Origin: Amylostereum areolatum
Taxonomy: Eukaryota; Basidiomycota; Agaricomycetes; Russulales; Stereaceae
Assembly (NCBI GenBank): GCA_012932865.1
Contig: SAXG01000019.1
Location: forward strand, 496,001-560,000
Direction: 5' to 3'
Length of the DNA: 64,000 nt
Part shown: positions 56,214 to 64,000 of the stretch, in pieces
Numbering within the stretch: position 1 is the first letter of the stretch
Layout of the letters: each line of letters opens with the position of its first letter
The notes under the pieces: generated by a model
Seen by the model: only the letters and a program-made list of their open reading frames with translations
What the model was told of the DNA's origin: nothing
The model's database searches: none
Position numbers and translations under genes: made by a program

Positions 56214-57445
56214 TCAGGAAATAGCATCGGGTTTACCCATTGTCTTGCCAGGCTTGTGGAGTAGTGTACAATGATATTCTTGTAGCTCCGTTAGCCACCG
56301 TGCTTGTCTCCGATTTAGCTTCTGCGCTTTGCGGAAGTACGTGAGATTACGATGATCCGACCAGATCTCAAACTTCTGTTGTGCACCCATGAGGTATTGT
56401 CTCCATTCCTCTAGCGCCGTCATGATAGCCAGTAATTCCTTGTCATAGATCTCGTAGTTCCTCTCAGCTTCACTGAGGGACTTTGAGAGGAAGGCGACCG
56501 GGTGCCATTTGCCATTGTCCTGTTGTTGCGAAAGTACCGCACCTGTGGCATAGTCAGAGGAGTCTGCCTCGACACGGAACTGCCCATCGTCTGTAGGGAT
56601 TGCTAGAACTGGCTGCGATGTTATACGTTGCTTGAGTTCCTCGAAAGCCTTCTGCTGCGGGGTGTCCCAGACCCATTCCGTCTTCCCAGTGAGCTTAGTC
56701 ATTGGGTGAGCGATGCCACTGAAGTCCTTGATAAAGCGATGGTAGAAGTTGCAGAAGCCCAAAAATGATTGAAGTTGTCTCTTTGTTTTGGGGGCTGGCC
56801 AATTGGTGATTGCTGCAACCTTTGCTGGATCCATGCGAACCCTTCCTCTGCCAACAATCATGCCCAGGTATTCGATTTCTGCCTTCTCAAACTCGCACTT
56901 TTCTGGCTTCAGGTAGAGTTTGTTCTCTCGCAGGATCCGGAGGACCTCCTTGACTATCCGACAATGTTCTTCTAGTGTATGCGTGAAGATGAGGATGTTG
57001 TCCAAATAGATGACCACGACTCCTTGGTGGATCAAGTCTTTGAACAGGTCGTTCATCATGGCTTGGAACATAGACGGGGAGTTGGTGAGTCCGAAGAACA
57101 TGACCGTAGGCTCGTAAAGGCCTTTGTTCGTGCGGAACACCGCTTTCCATTTGTCTCCTTCTTTAATCTGAACATTGTTGTACCCCCATCGGACATCGAG
57201 CTTGGTAAAGTGCCGTGCTCCCTTAAGCTTATCAACCAACTCTTGGATGAGTGGGAGCGGGTAACGGTTCTTTATTGTCATTTCATTGAGCTTTCGATAG
57301 TCTTGCACAGGGCGTAACAAGCCGTCTTTTTTCTTGATGAAGAAGAATGGGGAGGCCATGGGTGATTTGGACGGCTGGATCCAGCCAGATCTCATGTTCT
57401 CTTCCAAAAAGGCGTCTAGTTGCTTCTGCTCGTCCAATGTAAGGG
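56214..57445 (-). CDS. Gypsy-B copy 2 RT-RNase H (mutated)
   Basis: RT blocks [43 protein letters not shown] are present. The catalytic motif reads YLDN instead of YLDD (GAC then AAC, near 56998-57009), which should abolish polymerase activity. RNase H: VEADSSDYATGAVLSQ. The N-terminal side is joined to the protease frame by a frameshift in a G-run region near 57440-57460. The C-terminus meets an in-frame TGA. The wider open frame extends to 57803 but its first part is a shadow of the protease. Confidence 0.82.
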
Positions 57446-58734
57446 GGGTAAACTTTGCAATCGACCGGTTTGAAGTTAGGAGTGAGTTCAATGGCGTGGT
57501 CCCATGGGCGTCGCTCAGGAAGCTTGTCAAAGTCGTCTTTGTCAAAGATGTCTTTGAATTCATGGTACACTGTTGGGACTCGCTCCAAGAAGGTCTGTTC
57601 CTTTTTCTTAGCATGCTCCTGAATTGTAATGTCTGATGCATAGGTCCGGACGTGGCAGGTTGTCTTGTAACCGTCCCAGTCAAAAGCAAACAGCTGCTTG
57701 TCCTTTTCCATGTGGACTGGCTCTTCCTCCTCTTCTTCGTCATCATCAATATTGAGAAGGGGAGGGGGGCGAGAGCAGCTTGTAGGGCATCGGTCGAATT
57801 CAATCGATCCTGATTTCCAGTCTATGCGAGGATTGTGCTTTTTCAGCCACTCATGTCCGATGAAGAGGTCTGTATCTCCTAGATTGGAGACCGCGAGGTC
57901 GATGTTTTCTTCATGGTCTTGAATGGTTAGATGAAGCGTAACATATTCCGTGATGGGACCTCCTGCGTTGAGCGTGCCATCTGCATTTCGTACTGGGATT
58001 GGGCGAGCAGTCCGTCGCGTGGGGATGAGATTTTCCTGCACGAGCTTCGTGTGGATACACGAGCCAGTGCAACCACTGTCCAGGAGTGTGAGAGCTTTGA
58101 CAATGCGCTTGAAATCTACCACAAGTTGTGTGGGAATGACCGTTTGTTCTTTAGCACTCGAGGAGCGTATGAACTGCATGGGAGTGGCAAGCTCTAGTAG
58201 AGCTTGGCATGCTAATTCATCTTCCATGCCAGTTATCTCCTCAATGGCTTCATAAGTAGCCTCGTCGCGGCGTCGATGGTGTGTCCAGATGCGAAGGATT
58301 GCAATCCCGCTTTCAGGTTTGTCTTCCCTTAAGCGGCGAAGTGTCCATTGAGCCGTTCCAGGTGCCATATAACATGATTTGGGTGCCGTGCCCCTTCCAT
58401 CGCACGGCGTTGTCCCTGACTTCACAGGGTCCATGACCAAAACCGAGTCCATATCCAAAGCTGTATCCAAAACCGAAGCTGAAACCGATGCCGTATCCAA
58501 AGCCAAAGACTCACAAATCGAAGCCTGAGTATCTAAAATAACAACGGGATGCGTGCCCGTACCGATAGAGTCCATAAGAGAAGTCATAATGGGGATATCC
58601 CCCGTAGTAGTACAGTCCGAATCAACAATGCGCGTATGCAAACGAGAACCAGGCCACCGAGGCGCCATAAACCCAGACGGGCGAGAAACAGAAACTTGGG
58701 CTTCAGATGCCATGTACATCGTCAGCCCTCTCAA
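57446..58734 (-). CDS. Gypsy-B copy 2 protease and linker
   Basis: It starts like the cut end of copy 1 (MRGLTMYMASEAQVSV). Retropepsin motif LLDSGCTGSCIH near 58070, second block DTDLFIGHEWLKKHNPRIDW near 57870, then an acidic linker with DDDEEEEEE. The frame is lost near 57450. Confidence 0.8.
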
Positions 58735-59985
58735 AAACCCTCCTTCTTTTCTTCCACCTTCGGCTGAGCTTGGAGCGTGTCCATCACGCTTTTCTGATCT
58801 TTGGCCGACAGGCTCCTAGCCCAAGCGGTAGGTGTCTCGAATGTCTGTGCTCGAGCCTCCCACTTTGGTGGTTCCGTGTACCGGTCCCTCCCCCACATGT
58901 CTCGGATGTTCTTCACATCCACCCTGCAGTCCCGTACTGGTGGCCATTTTGTCGCAGCGGAAGCATTGCCCCTTGATGTCGACACGGTTGATGTCCATCG
59001 GCTGACCTTGCCGCCATGCACCGTGCCGGTTCCATCGCGGCGCCATGGGACCTGCCCCCCTTGTTGCCCATTGGACGATCCCTGTCCTTGGGTTTTTGGT
59101 TCTGCACGGGTCCACTGCGCGGGTCTTCAGGTCCCCGCTCCTGTCGCAGACCGTCAACAGGATGATGCACTCTTTGAGATCCTCATATTTCTGAGGGACG
59201 TGACCACTGTCGTAGATGGAGTTGATGGTCTGGTAGTAGACATTATGCTTGAGTAGCTGCATGAGGTGGATAGGGTCCTGCGCCGTAGAGTATCCTGCCT
59301 TCCTTGCTAGTTGCTCAAACTTGGCGAAGTATTCATGGGCAGTGGTACCCTTCGTCTGTTTGAATCCATCCAGTTCGATGCGGCGCGGGTGATGCTCATT
59401 GACGTCGGTGAAGGCCCCTTTGAGTGCTTTGTGGAAGTCCACCCAGGCGACCATGGCTCCATGGCCAGGTGTGCATCCTCATACTCGGCCTTCCAGGTGT
59501 GTGCTGCTTCCCCCGTCATGTAGGTGAGGATGAAGAGTACTTTGTCCTTGTCCGTCACGAGGTCATCCTCGGCGGCTCGCATGTACTCCTCGCATGACCG
59601 CATCCCGTCATTGAAGTCCTCTCGTTTTCCAGAGAAGCCTTCAGGAGCTTTTGTGTGGACCTTCTTTCGAGGGGGTCTGGCAGCGGCAGTGGCTGGGGCG
59701 CTAACGGTGACAGCCAAGGGGTTGACAGTGATGGGAGGAGCAGTGACATTGACAGTGGGGGGTGGCAGGTTGAGGGCAGAAACAAGCACGGCAGGAATGA
59801 CAACCCATTGACCGTTTACTTCCATGAGCCATGCGTTGTCTGTGCCGTTATTCATGTGTTGGATGGGGAGCCGGATTGGCCGATGACGATGTTCCATATT
59901 CTACCAATTTTGGTGCAGTTGGCGAGTTCGGTGGGGAGAGGGGGTTGGGGGTCGGTGCAGATCCATTGGGCAGCCATGATTTGTT
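58731..59985 (-). pseudogene. gag of Gypsy-B copy 2, frameshifted
   Basis: Same protein as 38519-39776. The region SCEEYMRAAEDDLVTDKDKV is open, but two single-base losses relative to copy 1 around 58937-58955 scramble the CCHC zinc knuckle (CFRC retained, the His/Cys half out of frame). Another shift lies near 59450. Confidence 0.78.
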
Positions 59986-60286
59986 CATCGAGATCGGAGA
60001 AGTCTTCGTCGGTGACAGGTGGTAGGGCGGAGGCAGCGATGAGGTTGAAGTCGGCTTCGGTGAGGTCGGGTTGGTCTCCGTCGGTGAAGTACCAGATGAT
60101 GCCACTGAGTTCAGTGGTTACAAAGGCGACTTCTTGGGTGCTGTCTCCGAGTCGAGCAGTGAAGATGTCATCGTCTTCTTGAGTGATGGCTAGTGGGAGG
60201 GGGAAGATGCAGCAGTTCTCGATGTCGGTGTCAGAGCCTGTTTCTGAGCTGGAGTCGGAACCATTGAGTCCGAACGAGGGAATTGT

Positions 60287-60688
60287 TTATAAGTGGGTGA
60301 GGTCAATGACCTCTGGCTGGGTGAGGTCAATGACCTCTGGCTCTGGTGTGGGGCTGGGCGTGTTGCCTGGTGTAAGGAGGTGGTGGGTGTGTCGAGTGTC
60401 AACAGGTATTTTCTCGTTGGGCGCGTAGAAGGACTTTGGGGGTTGCTCGAGTTTGTAGCGGTAGGTGACGTATGCGCAGAAGTAGACGTAGAGGTTTCCG
60501 TTTCCTTGTTCGCTTATTTTGAGGCGATAGAAGTGGACGTCTACGACGGAGTCTTCGAGTTCTTCTACGCCGAGCGCGACCTTCCAATTGTGCCAGGCCC
60601 AAGGGTCTTTAGACTCGTTGATGAGGGAGATGATAGCGTCGTCGCTGATGGGGATGAATTCTTGTACTTGCGAGCGCCAATCTTCCAT
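60287..60688 (-). CDS. Accessory ORF, Gypsy-B copy 2
   Basis: Open copy of the accessory frame of 37835-38212 (MEDWRSQVQEFIPISDD; EQPPKSFYAPNEKIPV). The tail differs: the EVIDLTQP/EVIDLTHL unit is duplicated, adding an octapeptide. The following acidic frame (rc 60280-60000) is also present. Confidence 0.55.
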   Translation of the reverse strand: MEDWRSQVQEFIPISDDAIISLINESKDPWAWHNWKVALGVEELEDSVVDVHFYRLKISEQGNGNLYVYFCAYVTYRYKLEQPPKSFYAPNEKIPVDTRHTHHLLTPGNTPSPTPEPEVIDLTQPEVIDLTHL

Positions 60689-61080
60689 GCACGAGCCCCC
60701 AGCCGAAATGTTCTCGACCTGTTGGCTGTCTCTTCGTCTAGGGGACACGAGCCCAAAGACTTCCTAAACCGCTTTCCTTTCACCGCTTTTACTCGTTTCC
60801 TACACCAAAGGTGCACCTTCTACTGTCACCTCTGAGCTTTCAACTCCTGGTATTGGAGAGTCTCGAGTAGGTGTAACATTTCGAGGAAACATCAAGCCGG
60901 CACCGGTATACGTGCGCACGACCACAATGTCAGGGTAACGAGTCGCGTACTCTGGGGGCAACAGTCTAGGGCGGCATGGGGGAAGAACAAGGTCAGTACC
61001 AGACGGGTACTACTGCTACTATGCTACAGTACATAGGGACGGTTGTAGGGTGGTGCAAGGATAAGGAGATCTCGAGCTTA

Positions 61081-61211
61081 TGTCAGCAACGACTAGTGCG
61101 ACAGCACCAAGTTATGACACAGCTGACAGAGGAAGAGGACAACAGAGGGGAGCCGATCGGACACAGCGACAGACGAGGGAAAGCAAGCAAAGTCGGTAGA
61201 ATTGACTAGCT
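61081..61211 (-). repeat. 5' LTR remnant of Gypsy-B copy 2
   Basis: 131 bp of the inner LTR end (TGTCAGCAACG...ATTGACTAGCT), then unrelated sequence. Confidence 0.85.
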
Positions 61212-61499
61212 AGTGGAGCATAGAGCTGAGGACCGACAAAGCCATTCTGGCTACACCGTCACGTCACGATCAAGCCTTTGAACTTCCAGACGTACCTATT
61301 GGCCACTGCGTACCTCCGTCATTCGTGTTTGAAGACCGCCACCTTCAGATACATTGAGAGATTGAAGTCGGGGTTGGGGTATGTGTGGTGCTGGAAGTGG
61401 TCGAAGGCAAGACGGATGATCAATTTTTTTGAGTTTGATCCTACGGCTGACACAGCGCAAACAGGACTAACACATATATCTAAGGTCTCGTAGATAACT
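61212..61499. other. Flank between Gypsy-B and the THO2 fragment
   Basis: A short minus-strand frame (HHTYPNPDFNLSMYLKVAVFKHE) looks coding-like but I do not recognise it. It could be a scrap of another gene. Confidence 0.3.
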
Positions 61500-62480
61500 T
61501 ACCGCGCCCGACTGCGTTCCAGAATGACTTGGCGAAAGGCGGGATGCACTGTAGTAATGGAAGAGCATGCCTGTCAATGACACAAGACCTGCACACATGT
61601 CAATGTCTGAAGTGTCGATCAGAAGAAACCAGTTTGCTCACTCTGTAGCCAGTTGGAGGTGTTCACCCCATTGTCCTTCACTCGGTCCTTGTGCAGGTTT
61701 GCCAAAGCATCCAAGATGATATAAACCAATACGTCGAAGCCCATGTTCGTCACATAGTGCAGCGCCTGGATGACGACACCATCCAGATTGTCGTACACCA
61801 TGATCTGGTTGACCGTGTTCGCAAAGAAGATGCAGGGATTGCTATGGGCGAGCTTCGCAACGGTTCCCGAGAGTGTGTGGATTGAATTATGCAACAGCCT
61901 CCGAAGGATGCCCTTCGACTCAGGATCCGCTTGTACCGTGTGGACCCAGAGCTCTGGATACGACTGGTATATATGTGACTTCCATTCACTGTATAGTTGC
62001 CAGCGAATTGTAGTTTCGAACTGTCAAACAATGTTCCAGATCTCGACAGTGCACACTGCATTGCTACGGATGAGGGGGAGCCTGGGGAGGGCGGGGAGCA
62101 GGCACTGGCACAGGATTCTTATCCAGAACATGGAGATAGGATGTTCATGGTCGACATGAGTGGGCTTCTTCGTGATCGGATCCACAACGACCTGATCATG
62201 CGCATTAGAATACCAAATCAATGCCTCGACACCACAGAGTTACACTTACCGCCGGCTGGAAGTGCTGTTTGCTCAAGCAAAGGAGCTTTGTTAAAAACAG
62301 TGTGTCTCTCGAGACATGCAGCCCAACGAAGTGCATGATTGGCTCCACCACGTCCATCAGATCGTCCAAAGTTGAGCACATTGGCACTCTTTTGGTCCAA
62401 GTAGGGAAGAAGTAGACATATTCCAGTGCACTCGTGCAGGGAGGAGTCGGCACCCACAATGTCAAGGTCAGTTTCCTTAC
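61500..62480 (-). pseudogene. THO complex subunit 2 (THO2/THOC2-like) gene fragment
   Basis: Minus-strand exons with short introns encode conserved THO2 blocks, in order: DDLMDVVEPIMHFVGLHVSR with LFLTKLLCLSKQHF (about 62390-62270), LLPALPRLPLIRSNAVCTVEIWN (about 62105-62030), TTIRWQLYSEWKSH and PESKGILRRL (62010-61880), GTVAKLAHSNPCIFF, then VYDNLDGVVIQALHYVT, FDVLVYIILDALANLHKDRVK and GVNTSNWLQ (to about 61640), and a last piece resembling the SLASFTG block near 61560. THO2 is the scaffold of the THO mRNA-export complex, a protein over 1000 residues, so this is an internal piece. It is bounded by a Gypsy-B LTR remnant on the left and the family C LTR on the right (62585). Confidence 0.7.
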
Positions 62481-62584
62481 GGGAGGAGGCAAGACGCCGG
62501 CCACACCATACCGCGGGCGAGGTTGCGTGTATGACGTGTTTTGTTCCTTGTGGGGGACCTTCGTTTCGTACTTGGTGGGGAGTG

Positions 62585-63162
62585 TGTTACAACTTGTCCA
62601 AGGTACTTCATTTCCCATTGCCTTACTAGGAAGGACGTCGCTAAACGACGGATTACGACTGTGCCCCAGCTCGTAACCGTCTCAACGACGCTGCCACAGA
62701 TCGTCACCGTCTCGACGGCATAGCCTCGACGGTGCCACAGATCGTCACCGTCCCAACGGCATAGCCTCGACGGTGCCACAGTTCGTCACCGTAGATACTT
62801 GATACAACCGTCGCCGAATGTACATATATTTACTCGACCTCCTTTCCTATAAAAGGAGGCTCAACGAGCGAGCTATTCCCCAGCTCGTTCTCTTTGTAAA
62901 TACAGGACTGTTCTGAATAAGAACCTCCTCTTAAGTATACTAAAGAGAATCCTAAGCGTACTAAGTCGATAGACTCGCCTAAGTCTTCCGCGAAGACTTA
63001 CTGCTTCGCCTATCGACCTTCATCTTCGTATAAACCGAGACGTCTGGATCACCTGATCCCACCTCTCACGCGTAAGAGTACTGTAGCCTGAGCCGCTTGT
63101 CACGTGATAAGGACCGTCCTTAACACTAGAACGAGCTCTCCTCTACACTAGCTCACCCTACA
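62585..63162 (+). repeat. 5' LTR of the family C element
   Basis: 578 bp. TATAAAAG at 62848. Upstream, 62690-62790 holds about 2.5 imperfect 42-bp units (GCCACAGATCGTCACCGTC with CGACGGCATAGCCTCGACG), as expected for a U3 with repeats. A related scrap is at 45818-45923. Confidence 0.75.
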
Positions 63163-63164
63163 GT

Positions 63165-63845
63165 TTGGCGCAGAGCGTCAAACAAAAAACACCCACCACG
63201 GAGCCAGCGGAACAACCCGCTGAGAAAAGACCATCAGACTTCGAAGTCCCTTATCTCCAATCAGATTGTAGTCGAGAATTTCCCAACGGAAAAGAAAATC
63301 ATCACTGGACATTTGATCCCTACAATCTCATCTTTTATCACGACGGAGCTTTCACCGCGAAAGAAAGCAAAGGGACATACGCATACCAGTGGAACCCACC
63401 CATATACAGATACAACCTTCCCCCAGCAGCAGAATACTTCAAAGATAGATCCAAAAGAGAAAAGGAAGACGGAAGCTACGACAATTCACATTGGAAGCGC
63501 CCAGATTATTCAAGACCTCATATCGGGCCCCTCTCATCAGAAGAACTCTGGAAACACCCGGACGCACAGAAAGTCGAAGAGAAACCTTACACCGGGAATA
63601 TTAAGGACTACTGGGAATTTGATCCCGATACCGACACAGACGATATGACAACCGAACCACAGAACCCTCGAACCGAACTCCAGCATCCTCAAGAACCCGC
63701 AGCAGCCGCACCACCTCCAGAGGAAACCGCGCCAGAACCTAAGAGAACTATATCAAACCCCCAAATTAAGTCCGATCCCGGAGGAAGTCGAGAAAGCAGC
63801 CCATCGAGCGCAGCAGAAACGGAAGAACAAACAGAAGAACCCTAA
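63165..63845 (+). CDS. First ORF of the family C element
   Basis: 226 open codons ending in TAA at 63843-63845. It has no ATG until codon about 160, and the frame is also open upstream into the LTR. Contents: charged, Pro/Glu-rich, with FDPYNLIFYHDGAF, KGTYAYQWNPP and DYWEFDPDTDTDD. The tail is Pro/Ser/Glu-rich. No zinc knuckle or capsid signature. A further frame (from about 63850, LWPEATKVPTPN, IAHMIAGVAIEQARQRIDDL) runs off the window and may be gag. Confidence 0.45.
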   Translation: MAQSVKQKTPTTEPAEQPAEKRPSDFEVPYLQSDCSREFPNGKENHHWTFDPYNLIFYHDGAFTAKESKGTYAYQWNPPIYRYNLPPAAEYFKDRSKREKEDGSYDNSHWKRPDYSRPHIGPLSSEELWKHPDAQKVEEKPYTGNIKDYWEFDPDTDTDDMTTEPQNPRTELQHPQEPAAAAPPPEETAPEPKRTISNPQIKSDPGGSRESSPSSAAETEEQTEEP

Positions 63846-64000
63846 CTGAAGCACCCGGATTCCTCACAGGTGCTAATGCAATCCCTGTGGCCCGAAGCGA
63901 CGAAGGTCCCAACACCCAATTCCCCGATACTCGAGAATCAAATAGCCCACATGATAGCCGGAGTAGCGATCGAGCAGGCCAGGCAGCGGATCGACGACCT

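Larger units (their letters stand above)
54106..61211 (-). mobile_element. Gypsy-B chromovirus, copy 2 (degenerate)
   Basis: Minus orientation: 3' LTR 54106-54564, integrase-chromodomain, RT-RNase H, protease, gag, accessory ORFs and a 5' LTR remnant 61081-61211. Polypurine tract (AAGGAAGGGGTGA) precedes the 3' LTR. Multiple frameshifts and stops, and the RT motif is altered. Confidence 0.9.
62585..64000 (+). mobile_element. LTR retrotransposon of family C, 5' end
   Basis: LTR 62585-63162 (TGTTACAACTTG...CACCCTACA), followed at once by GTTTGGCGCAGAGCG, a likely primer-binding region, and a leader ORF. It continues past the window end. Superfamily is not decidable from this part. Confidence 0.75.

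Overview
The window reads as a TE-rich piece of a basidiomycete genome, probably an Agaricomycete such as a polypore. The evidence is the many 50-65 bp GT..AG introns that restore conserved reading frames, a DUF6535-type gene, lineage-typical membrane, WW-like and Hsp70-like families, chromodomain Ty3/Gypsy elements and a DIRS/Ngaro-type tyrosine-recombinase retrotransposon. There are no prokaryotic operons. The species cannot be named from sequence alone, and family names rest on motif recognition rather than database searches.

Layout. 1-3.75 kb: 3' part of a Ngaro-type element (RT-RNase H, tyrosine recombinase, split direct repeats). 4-20.6 kb: a gene-bearing block holding a coiled-coil protein gene (-), an intact 8-exon multipass membrane protein (+), a divergent pair of Hsp70-like ATPase genes (- and +) around a G-tract-containing 1.5 kb spacer, a second coiled-coil paralogue (-), and a multi-exon Ser/Pro-rich gene of unknown function (-) cut off by an LTR. 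20.6-27.8 kb: Gypsy-A copy 1 (+). 27.8-36.6 kb: a second gene block with the 3' half of a paralogue of the membrane gene (pseudogene), two decayed remnants of the coiled-coil family, an intact 3-exon DUF6535 gene (-), a hexamer satellite and a WW-like gene with an in-frame stop.

36.9-64 kb is a retroelement graveyard: Gypsy-B copy 1 (+, cut), Gypsy-A copy 2 (-, gag-deleted), a scrap of an LTR from family C, a C-rich degenerate repeat tract, a 38-bp minisatellite, Gypsy-A copy 3 (+, cut), Gypsy-B copy 2 (-, mutated), an orphan THO2 (mRNA export complex) gene fragment, and the 5' end of a family C element running out of the window.

The host genes show local expansion: two intact and two decayed coiled-coil genes, two Hsp70-like genes, and two membrane genes. 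Whether the coiled-coil, Hsp70-like and membrane proteins work together is inference from neighbourhood only. The retroelements show a consistent history. Each junction has an intact LTR terminus abutting a cut older sequence, nonsense changes are often CGA to TGA, and the two LTRs of Gypsy-A copy 1 are too different, with mismatched flanks, for a simple insertion.
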